Part shown: one piece after another, positions 26,198 through 37,455 of the stretch
How the letters are laid out: every line of letters starts with the position of its first letter
Numbering within the stretch: position 1 is the stretch's first letter
Source of the DNA: Anoplopoma fimbria
Lineage: Eukaryota > Chordata > Actinopteri > Perciformes > Anoplopomatidae
DNA: 64,000 bases
Assembly (NCBI RefSeq): GCF_027596085.1
Contig: NC_072469.1
Span: 17,738,238 to 17,802,237 of the forward strand
Direction of reading: 5' to 3'
Translations under genes and position numbers: made by a program
Notes under the pieces: generated by a model
Seen by the model: only the letters and a program-made list of their open reading frames with translations
Told to the model about the DNA's origin: nothing
Database searches by the model: none

Positions 26198-26254
26198 AAA
26201 AGGCTGGAGGAGAGGGAAGCTCATCGGAAGCAGGTCAGCCGCCTTCAAGACAAG
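26198..26254 (+). CDS. Exon C of the unrecognised coiled-coil protein gene
   Basis: A 57-bp block, exactly 19 codons, lies between CATCCTCCAG and the donor GTTTAT at 26,255. It reads KRLEEREAHRKQVSRLQDK, a strongly charged heptad-compatible peptide typical of coiled coils. Both borders are in phase 0, matching exon D directly. A longer open frame crosses the same DNA in another register (26,139-26,345), but its peptide has no such character and ignores both splice sites. Confidence 0.5.
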
Positions 26255-26813
26255 GTTTATGCCTCGACAATCTCACAGAAAAAGGAAACACCAGTCAAGC
26301 AAAATTATCTCTCAATACTTTGATTTTTCTTTTTTTAAGATATGAATCTGGCATTTAAGCATGTTTTATTGATAGTAGATGGTATAGATTGGAGCAAAAT
26401 AAATAAAATAGTATATGTCAAAACCACTTGACTGCCTAGATAGCATGTTTATCTTATCTATCATTTGTATTTTATATTATTATTTGTAATCCTTGTTGCT
26501 ATATTTATGGACTAAACAGACAGTGAAAGACTCCATTTAATAATTGAGTCGTTTTGTGACTGGGGCGTGTAATCTGATTAAAAGTAAGTCACTTTTAACT
26601 CCCTTTCATCATCACACAAAGCACATAGTGATAACATGATCATATTATCAATTTAAGACCCAATATACCTACCTGTGCTTTGTGTTGTTCAAAGCTTTGA
26701 TCTACCTTCCATGAAAACTAAAGCAAATGTCTGTTGAAAAAGTGGTGAACCAGGGCCTGTTATTAGAGCAGTAGAGACTTTATATGGTGAAAATGTCTCT
26801 GTTTTCTGTTCAG

Positions 26814-26888
26814 ACTGCTGATGAACAAAGGGACTTGAAGGGCCTGGAGGAGGTGAAAAGTGGAGCACATGAAACAAACATTGGGTAG
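26814..26888 (+). CDS. Exon D, terminal exon of the unrecognised coiled-coil protein gene
   Basis: A good acceptor (TGTCTCTGTTTTCTGTTCAG) is followed by 24 codons and TAG at 26,886-26,888. It reads TADEQRDLKGLEEVKSGAHE and then TNIG before the stop. It begins in phase 0, as exon C requires. The sequence after the stop becomes AGT/TAG-rich and then enters the satellite-like array, so any 3' untranslated region is short or repeat-filled. A poly-A signal could not be assigned with confidence. Confidence 0.45.
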   Translation, partial: TADEQRDLKGLEEVKSGAHETNIG

Positions 26889-27129
26889 TTACCCACATCA
26901 GCTCATAGAAGTAGTTATAGTAGTAGTTGAATATGTTGCAGTTGTGGTAGTATTAGTAGTACTGTCATAATATAGTTTGCCATAAAAAATGGCAAAGAAA
27001 GGAACAAAATCATCATAAAAGGGCATAGCATAGTATCTCATTAAAAAAAAATCACAGTATAGAATGAAAATGTAAAAAATAAAAATAATCACCATAAAAG
27101 TATGGTATGAACAATGTCTTATGGTAAGT
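26889..27129. other. Possible 3' untranslated region and simple AGT-rich sequence
   Basis: Trinucleotide-like TAG/AGT words fill 26,905-26,965, and AT-rich sequence with AATAAA-like words follows near 27,077. If exon D is real, this would be its 3' untranslated region. Confidence 0.35.
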
Positions 27130-28305
27130 CAAAAAAGGTAAATGAAATGTCCGAAATGTGACTTTATTGTGACTTTTTTATTCATTTTTTCAACATATTA
27201 TACTATTACTTTTTATTACCTGTTTTCAACATATTATTGAATGACGTTTTATGATTGTTTTCGACATTCTATTCTATTGACTTTTGAACATACTATATAC
27301 TATGAATATTTTATGATCTTTTTGACATACATTCCTGTGACTTTAACTTTTTTCCGACATAATTCACTTTGACCTTTTTAGACATGCTTTACTATGACTC
27401 TATACCCCATGCTTTACTGTGCCTTTTTTATAACTTTTTTTGCCATATTTTACAATAACTTTTTATGACGTACTATACTATGTCTTTTTATGACATATTT
27501 GACATACCATACCTCAAATTTTTAACATGCTATACTATGAATTTATTATAACTTTTTCCACATCCTATAGTATCACTTTCTTTATCACTTTTTTTGCCAT
27601 ACTATACTATGACTTTTTTTGACAATGTGATGTGTTGGGGAAAAGGTTACCACCTTAACCATTTTGACCATGTTCTGCTACCTGGAAAAAGTATTATGGT
27701 GGACCGCTCAGGTGTTGTGAATTCAGTTCTCAAGTTGCTTTTATAAGTTTGTGAAAAAGGAAGAGAAGAAAGTTTTTAAAAAGTTTTTGTTTTATCTTTA
27801 GTTTTTTATCTATGATTTTTTATGTCATACTATACTATGACTTTTTGAACATAATATACTATGACATACAATATTATGACTTTTAAATGACTTTTTTCAA
27901 CATGCTATACTATGACTTTTTGTTACTTTTTTACCACGTACTATACACCAACACCTACTTTTTTGGGACTTTACAAGGGTTTTCTTATTACTTTTTATGA
28001 CAATACTTTGAATTTTTCAATATGCTATACTTTGACTTTCATTCCCTTTTTTGACATGCTGTACTGTGACTCTTTTAGACATATTATACTATGCCTTTTT
28101 TTAACGTAGTTTACAATGATTTCTTTATTATTTACTATGACATACAATACAATGACTATTCAATTAATATTTTTTACATGCTTTATTATGACAATTTGTT
28201 CGACATTCTTTACTATGACTTTCTTATGACTCTTTTAGATACGCTATATTATGTCTTTTTTCAACATACTGTAATTTGACTTTCATAATTTTTTTCGACA
28301 TAGAG
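27130..28305. repeat. Degenerate tandem array 1 (CATACTATACTATGACTTTT-like unit)
   Basis: Dozens of irregular units alternate an ACATACTATACTATGA-like core with T-rich ATGACTTTTTT segments of variable length. The array is broken at about 27,625-27,800 by non-repetitive sequence (GGAAAAGGTTACCACCTTAA and following). Units are strongly diverged. It resembles a minisatellite-type repeat I recall from other percomorph fish. It is not a CRISPR array: units are not identical and there are no unique spacers. Confidence 0.85.
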
Positions 28306-28960
28306 ACAGGGGTTTTCAAAAATTCAAAAAATGACCTCAAGTCTATTCCTAAGCACTTTGCCATGACCTTGATCTAAAATGTTGTGAGGTCAAGGAAAGA
28401 TTCGAAGGAGATTCATAATGGATTCAGGAAAAGACAACCGCTGTGCTCAGAGAATTAAACTCCACTTTCACTAAGCTATGTCATTTTAATGTGACCGCAG
28501 ATGTTACTGTTTAATTTTATGTCAACTGATGCTTTTTATTATTGAACCACCCCCTTTGATGTTGTAAGTCTGTTCATTGTTCTGCCATGGAAAGAAGGAG
28601 TATCTCATCTTAAATTTGGACACTGGGGAAAAATATAACTTCATTACCGTGCTGGAATTGATATTAAAAAAGGAATATTTGCTACCAGTCACAAAGGTTT
28701 AAATGATAAATAATGAGTTGATTGTTGATTTATAGCGATGTGTTTATTTATTTCTGCTACTTTTCGGACATGTAATATCTATCTATGGATTTTGTTTATG
28801 AGAATTTTTATATCGACAGCTTGCTTTATTTACTGTTCTTCGTTTTTGTTCATCTTGTTTTGTTTTTAATTTATTTGTTACATATTTAAAGTAAATAAAT
28901 ACAAATACATTGAAACAAAGTTGTTGTCACTGTCCATATTTATTAACATTATTCCTATTT
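28306..28960. other. AT-rich segment between the arrays
   Basis: Non-repetitive AT-rich DNA ending in GTAAATAAATACAAATACAT, reminiscent of the 3' end of a processed or LINE-type insert, but no coding remnant was recognised. Confidence 0.45.
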
Positions 28961-28964
28961 GTAT

Positions 28965-29540
28965 ATGACTGTATCAAAATAATTGGTAAATCTGTGCAAG
29001 ATAGGCTTATTGTCTGCTTTCATGGACGGCCAAATGGTGCGTCACTTTAAATGTGCCTTCCTAAGCAAGAAAATACTTTTCGAACGACCCCAGGGAAACA
29101 CAGGGATTATATACACCTGGGTGATTAGACGTGGGTGGATCCAATCAGAGGCGGTGCAGACAATCACAAAAGCGGGAATGGGCTGACAAACCAAGGGGCC
29201 ATTTTCCAGTATTCCACCAGCAGGAGAAAGTTGCGAGTGGACAGCCACTGGATCCGTCGGTCTGCCATCTTCTTTTAACGTGCCGCATTTCTGAGGAGTA
29301 TCTGCTGGGTGTGCCCATGTGGGGCGACACCGGTGAGCGAGGGCCTGAGCGAGGGGAACACCCACCTCGACCTCCAGGTGGCTGGTAACCATAGGCGCAC
29401 AGAAAGGTCAAGAGACCAGAGGCAGAACAGGGCAGAACAGGGCAGGGTGTTAACGGCGTATTTGACCGAGATCAGATGCTTACCTCAGGAGCCAGGGTTC
29501 TAGGAGATGAGGCTGATTAAGCAGGTCTCCAAGAGCAATT
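28965..29540. other. GC-richer block of unknown origin, possible insertion remnant
   Basis: Composition changes sharply from AT-rich to GC-balanced, with words such as ACACCTGGGTGATTAGACG, GGATCCAATCAGAGGCGGTG and AACACCCACCTCGACCTCC. An 11-bp direct repetition of GGCAGAACAGG lies at 29,420-29,445. Open frames exist on both strands (29,042-29,392 minus, 29,131-29,388 plus) but encode nothing recognised. It might be a fragment of a retroelement or other mobile DNA. Confidence 0.35.
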
Positions 29541-29646
29541 TGCAACAGAGGTGAGTTAAATACAGGTTTATGTTTAAAACTCCACTAAAAGTTGCATCAT
29601 TAAATATTCTGTTTCCCCATTACAAAAAATAAATAAAAATAACATT

Positions 29647-29696
29647 GTGATGGAAAGTAAATGAGTACATTTACTCAGGAACTGAACTTAAAACTG
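29647..29696 (+). mobile_element. Short fragment of the MITE-like repeat
   Basis: GTGATGGAAAGTAAATGAG followed by TACATTTACTCAGGAACTGA resembles the left end of the element at 3763-4145. Only about 50 bp remain. Confidence 0.5.
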
Positions 29697-30044
29697 CACT
29701 AATCCATGTTCTTATACTAAGAAGGGGTTGATTGACTATGTGTTATGTGAAATGCGTCGCTTGTAGTAAATATTAGATCTATATTTGCTAAGTGGACAGA
29801 AACACGACGCCAAATTAATTCTAATGTTGCTCTGTAACAGCTGGATGTGTAAATAAGCAACTTTTTGCAAACAAATTCATCATTTCAACTTTGCTAGTTC
29901 ATTTCAAAATAAAGATACAAACATCAAAAATATGATGCATTGTTTGATAATAAATTACCCAACAGTATAATAAAATATGTCGTCTCTTTGGCGGAAGTCA
30001 GTTTGGGCAGAGGAATGAAATGGACCATCTTGAAAAAATATATC
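29697..30044. other. AT-rich spacer
   Basis: Nothing supported. It leads directly into array 2. Confidence 0.6.
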
Positions 30045-31090
30045 GAGCATACTATACTTTTTTTCGGACATACTTTACATGACTTTTTTCAACATACTAT
30101 AAAATAGCTTTTTATGACATCTTTACAATTACTTTTTTATGACTTTTTTCAACAAAATATATTATGATTTTTTTTCCGACATACTATTCTATTACTTTTT
30201 TTATGTACTTTAGTATACTATACTATGATTATTTTTTTCGTCACAATACTTTTTTATGTTATACTATGACTTTTTATTTCGACTACTTAGTCATAATATA
30301 CTATGACTTTTTCAACATTACTATACTATGATATAATGGGATTTTTTTTGGGACATACTATACTATGGCTTTTTTGAAATACCATACTATTACTTTTTTC
30401 TTACATACCTTACTTTTCCTTTTTTATTCCTTTTTTTTTTCTTTTACAATATTTTGTTTTAACATGCTCAGCTATGGCATTTTCACACTTTTTCAATATG
30501 CTATGCTAGTACTTTTTATTAATTTGCTTTTAACATACTCTACTATGAATATATTTATACCTTTTTACGACATACTATATTATGACTATTTTGTACCTTT
30601 TTTGGACATTCTATACTATGACTATTTTGACACACTATACTATTTTTACCTCACTATACTATGACTTATTGATGACTACTTTTGACTTTTCTTGACATAC
30701 TATACTATGACTGTTTTTCGAATCCTATACAATGACTTATTTATGATTTTTGTCAACATACTATACTATTACTTCTTTTGACTTTATTCTAAATACTATA
30801 CTATGATTTTTTAATGACTTTTTTTCCACATACTATTCTATGACTTTTTTTGAAATTTTTCAACATACTATACTATGACTTTTTTACGATAATTTTCGAC
30901 ATGCTATAGTATTACTTTCTTCAACATACTGTACTTTGACTTTCGTCTTACTTTTTTCGAAATACTATACAATGACTTTTTTTGACATGTTATATTATGA
31001 CTATTTGAACCCAATATACTATTACTTTTCTATGACTTTTTAGGACATTCTATACTATTATTTTTCATGATTTTTTTTTTACCATGCTGT
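30045..31090. repeat. Degenerate tandem array 2, same unit as array 1
   Basis: The ACATACTATACTATGACTTTT-like unit recurs more regularly than in array 1, with TTTTTTCGACATACTATACT phrases throughout. The Phe/Tyr/Leu-rich frame at 30,365-30,664 is made entirely of these units and is not a gene. The shared unit suggests that both arrays descend from one locus later split or expanded. Confidence 0.88.
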
Positions 31091-32100
31091 AGTCAGGCAG
31101 GGAAATCAAAAAAACTAAAGCACTTTTTAGGATTTATACCTGTACTGGTAACTGTGTCCCCCTGTGAAATCAAAATTTCGCCCTTGGGAGGCGCAGATAA
31201 GTTACCTGTGGCTATACTGAAGGGGAGAGGGAATTGAATAATATTTTTTCAATGTATTACATACCGGATTATGGACTCGAATTGAGTCACACACTTTTCC
31301 CAATGGCTTCCTATACACAAGAACTCCTGGATCTTTTGGTGTTCAAAAATCTGAATTACTTCTATACAGTAGTCTACATAGTGAAGTGGAGAGTCTTGAT
31401 GGAGAGCATTCATTATCTAAGTGACTAAAATAAATACATAAAGCCCCAAAGCTCTAAATAATGTCCAAGTTCTCCTTTTTGTTTTTAACTCCGTTATCAA
31501 CTAACTTTCAAAACATTAAGTGTAAAATCTGAGAATTTGAAGGCACTTTTAGGCTTTATAACAAAATCAGGGAGTATACTTTTAAATATTTCGGAACTGT
31601 TCCTCGCGAGTTTAATCAGGAAAGATAGAGGTTTGGAAAGTACAATGGTTCTAAACTAACTGGCTACCATGACTTTTGGGAAACTGCTTAAACTACAAAT
31701 GCGGAACAGTATTATCATGCTATCAGTTATTTTTAACCAGGAATTTAAGCTATTCCACTGCAGCTTACATGCACACAAGATAAAGCTATGCTTGCTTCAC
31801 TACACAATACCAATGTGCTCTGGGAGATTTGTAAAAGGATATTCAAGTTGTGACGAGTGCAAATCCCTCGGTAAAATCACTACATTTAAATGTTGTGTTT
31901 TGCACAGTGTACAGTATCTTACAGCTCCTGTGTCTCACTCACTGTACTCTTCAAAGATAGATATGCTAATGCAGAAAATAGTTCTGGTATTATTCCAATG
32001 GATTTGCTGAAAACAGTTACAAAACCATCATCTCGGCATTAACTGTATGAAACTATTGTGTGAGTGCTCGTGTAGATATGGAAAATAGAAGAAGAGAAGA
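31091..32100. other. Spacer, no gene seen
   Basis: Mixed sequence. The patch 31,100-31,230 (AACTGTGTCCCCCTGTGAAA, CCCTTGGGAGGCGCAGATAA) looks like a repeat fragment but was not identified. The frame at 31,669-32,010 (113 codons, +) is unrecognised and has no splice context. Confidence 0.5.
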
Positions 32101-32149
32101 GTTTGGGGTTTGCCGTGGCCCACTTCTTCCCCTTCTCCTCTGTATTCCC

Positions 32150-32285
32150 TCTTTCTCTGCGGTGCTGTCAGTCTCCCTGGGGTCGGATCAGCGCCGCCGC
32201 AATAGGTAGGCCGAGGCTATCAAAGTACACTTTTAACTTTTTAAGACTTTGCAGGTTGGCTTTGTTCTCCTTTTCTCTCTGTTGT
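32150..32285 (+). other. GC-rich patch with paired splice-like signals
   Basis: TCTTTCTCTGCGGTGCTGTCAG (32,149-32,170) resembles an acceptor. About 33 bp later, CAATAG is followed by GTAGGC, a donor-like word. The enclosed block is CpG-containing. A short non-coding or UTR exon is possible, but a CNE is equally likely. Confidence 0.2.
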
Positions 32286-32692
32286 GCGGGCTCTCCTGGG
32301 CCCTGGGTTGGGGAGTCTCTCTGGGTGCTGGCGAGTGGCTCTGGGCTATTAAAAAAAATGCAGGTTATCTACTGGGAGAAGTAAAGGAGGCTTTTAAATT
32401 GAAGTGAGAGCTCACGACCAAAGGAGTTTGGAGGGGAAGGCGGAGAGGGGGATGCTGGTTTCGATGATCAGTATGCATGTACTTATATACAAGGGTATAT
32501 GGTGTTGGTGTAAGTCATGCAGATGATTAGAAGTCCATTGTTTATATCCCTTCTTTTATACACCTTGGTATGTTTTACTAACCACAAACCATCTCCCTAT
32601 ACTATGAATGCAAATATACATGCATTCACACAAACACACACAGACACCCGCTTCTTTCCTTCCCCCCTCCACAGACACCCACATCTGCTACA

Positions 32693-32722
32693 TCCACCAC
32701 CAGCACCACCACCACCACCACT
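32693..32722. repeat. Imperfect (CCA)n trinucleotide run
   Basis: CCACCACCAGCACCACCACC followed by further CCA units and CTACA. It follows CA-rich DNA. Confidence 0.85.
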
Positions 32723-32749
32723 ACAACTTTGTCTACCACCAAAAAAAAA

Positions 32750-33058
32750 AACGCGCTCAAAGCCTTTGGGATGATTTGATTAGCAATGATATCTCAAAAC
32801 GGCCTCATCGTGCTAACAAGATAAAGCTGAGGCCCTGTCTGTTTTCAGTGCTGGAAATTTGCTAGGTGATTAAAACTGGCTCTCCCTGCTGGAACAGGAG
32901 CATTAGATGGCTAGTGGGACTGTTGCCAGGTAACAAGACATGACTGCTGTTTTGATGTGGCTTCATACGCAAAGGGCTAAAGCTACAGTAGGCTGGTAGG
33001 AGATAAAGTGGAGAAAACCTCTGTCCCTGGCCAGGCAATAAAGACCGCGTAAACCCCA
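32750..33058. promoter_or_regulatory. Candidate CNE, about 300 bp
   Basis: High-complexity, balanced sequence with GATGATTTGATTAGCAATGA (32,770), TGCTAACAAGATAAAGCTGA, GCTAGGTGATTAAAACTGGC and GGCAATAAAGACCGCG. The reverse-strand frame at 32,862-33,059 is unrecognised. Confidence 0.4.
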
Positions 33059-33059
33059 T

Positions 33060-34626
33060 TCACATCATGTACAATGCAGGTACCCAAGAGATACAGCACT
33101 GAACAACTCCACTAAAGCTCTACACTCTGATCATCATGAGACATACAACCGAACATATAAACGAAAACTAACTTTCAAAAATAAATTATGTTTTTCTTTT
33201 AAAGCACTTTCCTTTAAGCCAAATCTTGATGGGCAATACAAAATATATATTTTAATTATGGGGCTCATTAACCGTATATGAATTATTATCAGAAATGTGT
33301 CCACATTCAATTTCCAAAAACAGACACATTTAGTATCCGTGGACTACTACAAATGTCCTCTCAAAAAATGAAAACAGATGCACTGGAGTTCATTTTAAGC
33401 CTGACAATGTTTGCGATGTTATATCATTTTAATATTTGCTGTGATGTACAACATTCATTTAGATTAAATTCTGTACCGTAAATGAATGCCAGTCTGCAAA
33501 GACGGGTACACTAAATAATGGTTAGCTCACCCTCCATAAGTGAAAAATATGCTTGTGCCCTGACTACTGCAACAGGGAAAATTATAGTAGCAGTAAATAT
33601 TGAAGTAAGCAACTGGAAGGGTTTTTCTGTGCTAGAACATAAGTTATACTTTTACCTCAAGTCTTTTTCACTGCAATATTCCATTTGAACGGGAGTCAAG
33701 CTCCAAAATCACCAACTTTCAGTTTACTATGGGAGGAGTATTAATTCTTCACTCCAACACTGTATTTATTCAATTGGATTATGTATGCATGGAAGGCCTA
33801 ATGAGGGCTTAAAAATGCAATTATTGCTTAAGCAAAAAATGTGACTTTTTTGATAAATGTTTCTATTACCTAATAAATGGAGAATCAACAGACTTAGGAA
33901 ACTGCTTTATTCAGGACTTGAAATTAGCCCATCAATCATTTGCAGAGTTTGTTAACTATTTCTCTCCTTCTCGCCTCCTTCCTCTATTGCCCCATCGTCG
34001 GAGGCCTGGCAATATGCAAAAAGGAAGAAGAGAAAGGAGCGAGTGAGAGAGAAATGAATTGCATATGATAACCCTGGAAAAACTCTGAGGGCAGAACATG
34101 GGACAAAAGAGAAAGACTTACATACAGGGCATGATATCCCTTAACGACTGGACTATGATAATGAAGTGCATTTATAATTCATATGGTCTATAGACACAGG
34201 TCAGTGGTGCAATGTGAACAAGGTTAATCAGAAACAAGAGGGTCACAGAGTGCCAAAAGGTCGTCCGGTTTTTTTATGAGCATATTGATTATGTTTTCAG
34301 AACAATGAATATCACATTGTAGCATATGTGTGTGTTATTGTATTGATTTTGTGAGTTTTCATCCATATGTGGCCTGCAAATATCAAATTGATCCCAATAA
34401 ATAGGCTATTACCACATTCAAGAAAGCGCAAAAGCTAAGTTAGTGTAAAAAATCATTTATGTGTTAACTTTCAGCGCTACAGAAAAACTTACAACTAGTT
34501 ACACCCACTTTTTCACACTTCCATGATATAATACTGTACAATTAGACCAACTCCAAGGCCTCTTAATAGGGACAGCAATTCTTCTCTTAGTGATGGAAAC
34601 TAAAAGAATCCCAATCACACCATCAT
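33060..34626. other. Mostly AT-rich spacer
   Basis: No gene seen. A more complex patch at 33,875-33,965 (GAGAATCAACAGACTTAGGA, GAAATTAGCCCATCAATCAT) may be a short CNE. A 12-nt match to the start of mature miR-137 at 33,821 is discussed among the rejected items. Confidence 0.5.
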
Positions 34627-34645
34627 CCTTTCTTTCTTTCTTTCT
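34627..34645. repeat. (CTTT)n short microsatellite
   Basis: About 4-5 units. Confidence 0.9.
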
Positions 34646-34706
34646 AGCAAAGGTGAAATAGTCATCTGGTGAGTAAACCACCATCTATTTGTCCTGCTTT
34701 TTCTTT

Positions 34707-34831
<125 letters not shown>

Positions 34832-35039
34832 CCGGTGTAATAGGGACCACACCTGATGGAAACCGGGGGTTACAATATGTCTTGAATACAGACATATTGT
34901 TATCAATTCTGTCAGTCAGTTCAGCTTAGCTTCTATCTATGTCCAGGTACAGTAATCTGAGGTATGGATGACATAAATATAACAGCAGAGGAGAAACAAT
35001 AAAGGACATTTTGTTTTATTCCTTTATGCAATCTAAATG

Positions 35040-35370
35040 AATGGAAAGTGGCCCTTCTTGTCAGAGTTGATTGGGAAAACGTTTTGATCTGGCTGTTGCG
35101 CGACACAGGACAGACGACATTAATGCATAAACGCCCTGCTGTACTTCAATTCAAATGCAGGCGAAGGGAATATTCAAAATATATTCATGAAATGTTCTGT
35201 GCTATTTCAGCAAGGGATCACACAATATTACCTCCACAAGGAGATAAGATAAGGTATTTTTCATATTTCCATGTATTTTCATTCATTTTCTCATTTTGGG
35301 GAAGGAGGAGGAAGAGTTTGGCCTCAGGCAAGATTAATAAGCATTTAAAACGGTTTCACTGCTAACCGGC
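35040..35370. promoter_or_regulatory. Candidate CNE with octamer-like word
   Basis: Contains GACATTAATGCATAAACGCC (35,116; ATTAATGCATAA is POU/homeodomain-like), CTTCAATTCAAATGCAGGCG and GGAATATTCAAAATATATTC. The + frame 35,048-35,365 (105 codons) spans it, but its peptide is unrecognised and has no splice context. Confidence 0.38.
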
Positions 35371-36039
35371 AAATCACAGTGTGTGTTTCAGAGTATTGTT
35401 CACTACTGAGTGGCCATGAATGACATAAATAGATTGCCCGGGTATTCCTCACCAGCAAGCTTTTGAAGACAGGAACAAATAAATAAACAAAGCACATGTG
35501 CCTTACCTATAAGATTCCACACAGGCAAATGCAGTGTGGCATCACATACACATCTTTAGAAAATACATGCAAAACACACAGTATACAACACATTCAGTAT
35601 ATCCTATCTCCTATCTGAGCTATAATTAAATGAAAATTTGCCTTCCGGTGTCTTTTTTTCTCCCTCAAAAGACAGATTTCAAAACACTTAACCCCTATTA
35701 GATACCAATTGACAACAGAGCCTAAAATGGTTGCTGCAGCAGCCGTTGGCTAAGACCAAGTTGGTGTCAATAGCTGGCTGGAAGCCTGTGTATGTGGCTC
35801 CAACCCCTTCAACATCAATCCTCCTCCCACCAACATATAAATCTGAAAACATGAACAAAAGTATGCACATGTATATACCATCTACAGGAACACAGTGAGG
35901 TATACACAAACACATATACATGCATAAGCATCAACAACTTGTGCCCAAGCAGTACAACTGTAAAGTGGTTTAATAGCTGATGTTCAAACAAGCAAGCGCA
36001 GCCACCATAATTGAAGCCCTCCCCAAATTGTGTTTTTAT
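35371..36039. other. Spacer, no gene seen
   Basis: AT-rich with degenerate CA/GT words from 35,520 to 35,930. No supported feature. Confidence 0.55.
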
Positions 36040-36205
36040 TTTGCTCCCCAGTTCTGAAATATAATCAGTTTGCCTAATTTTATTGCATTTCCTAATGATG
36101 CTCGCCCAGAGCAATTGTTCTGTGTGTTCCTTAGCAAACAGCGCGTGTCAGCTCACTGAGATTAATCTTGATTACTTTAGCCCTTGATGAAGTAGGCTAC
36201 AATAA
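36040..36205. promoter_or_regulatory. Candidate enhancer-like CNE
   Basis: Dense homeodomain-type cores: ATAATCAG (36,061), CCTAATTTTATTGC (36,073), CCTAATGATG (36,091) and GAGATTAATCTTGATTAC (36,158). The middle has AGCAAACAGCGCG. The block is balanced and free of simple repeats. Confidence 0.42.
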
Positions 36206-36289
36206 TGCTTTAATTGGGGAATATTACCACATACAGAAAAAAACGGTGATAGATAGACCAGGAGATGGATGTTTGACTCCAAACTGCAC

Positions 36290-36550
36290 TAATTGTAATG
36301 CTGTTTGGAGTGATTAACTTTGGATGGATCAGTGGCTGTGGTGGAAGGCTGAACACAAACAACAAATAGGGAACCATATCCATGACTGTAGTGCGCTGCA
36401 GTCATCGATGATATGCTGTGACTGTGAAACAGACAAAGATGATTCCAGTGGCCATTTGTCAGAAAAGTCAAAGGGCACTGACGCACCATGGGTATTTGAT
36501 ATACAGGCAAAAGAGTCCATAGTCCATGGAATGTCTTTGTGTTACTTATG
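36290..36550. promoter_or_regulatory. Candidate CNE
   Basis: Includes GGAGTGATTAACTTTGGATG and, at 36,382-36,405, a 10-bp inverted pair around TGCG (ATGACTGTAG ... CTGCAGTCAT). Overlapping frames on both strands are unrecognised. Confidence 0.3.
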
Positions 36551-36580
36551 AATCATTTCCAAAAAACAAGCATGCAAACG

Positions 36581-36598
36581 AAAAAAAAAAAAAAAAAA
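36581..36598. repeat. A18 homopolymer
   Basis: A poly-A run after ACG. No retroposed body was recognised upstream. Confidence 0.95.
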
Positions 36599-37234
36599 TC
36601 ATTGCTATAGCTGCCTCTCGTTCTTTTGTAAAAAAAAACGTAGGCCCACCAAGGTGCATGCTGGTCCTGTGCCTACTTAACAGCAGGTACTCAATTCACA
36701 AGCAAAGCAAAAACTTAATACTAACGGGAAAAAATTATTGAATTAAACTAGCAAAAGTATTATATAAATTAAGCAAACATCTAGAATAATCAATCGAACA
36801 ATAGTAATCATTATAAATAAAACAACAACTAAATACAAGCAACAAATAAAAGATCCTAAACGATGATTCCGATTTTGTTATCAAGACATAGACAATACTT
36901 GGTGAAGGTCAGTGTCCTAAAAACAAAATAATTTTCTTACACCTTTTACATGTTTCTAGTGGTTTCATCTGGTCTTGGCATTTGTATCAGGTTAGCTGCT
37001 ACATAGCATGTACAAACGAAACTGCAAACTTCATAAATAAACACAATAATCTCAGTTACTTTTAGATTTTTGTAAACATTGTAGAAGATTGTTGATTTAA
37101 TTTTATAGCATATTTTGGCTATGTATTGTGAGCAAAATATTTCTTAAGAAAGCCCCCTCGATATAGTATTGCCTTTAGTATTTTCGTACTCACGATGGAA
37201 AAAAAGCTTTATAAAAAAAGGCCTTGGGAACCAA
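36599..37234. other. AT-rich spacer, no gene seen
   Basis: Strongly AT-rich. Nothing supported. Confidence 0.6.
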
Positions 37235-37455
37235 ACAGCTCTTTTCCATTCAATAAATTCTTCTTCATTGGCAAATCCTGGGGTCTCCTTGAATCATAAT
37301 GCAACTCGGCCGCTGACAGTACAGTCAGGGATTCAAGTCTGTTATGCTAAAATAAGTTTTTCTCCGCAGCCCCAAATTTTTCTCATTTACCAAATTTTTG
37401 TCACCAGCCGATTTATTGATGGCACCTGGAGAGAGATTAACAGAGAGTGGAAAGA
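37235..37455. promoter_or_regulatory. Candidate CNE
   Basis: Reads TTCATTGGCAAATCCTGGGG, CTTGAATCATAATGCAACTC, GGCCGCTGACAGTACAGTCA and CAGCCGATTTATTGATGGCA in high-complexity context. Overlapping frames on both strands are unrecognised. Confidence 0.38.

Noticed and set aside
30365..30664. 99-codon Phe/Tyr/Leu-rich frame resembling a membrane protein
   Set aside because: It is composed entirely of the CATACTATACTATGACTTTT-like array units.
27130..31090. CRISPR-like array
   Set aside because: Units are diverged, vary in length and have no unique spacers. The window is vertebrate.
33821..33832. TTATTGCTTAAG, identical to the first 12 nt of mature miR-137
   Set aside because: The following bases diverge from the mature sequence and no complementary arm forms a precursor hairpin nearby.
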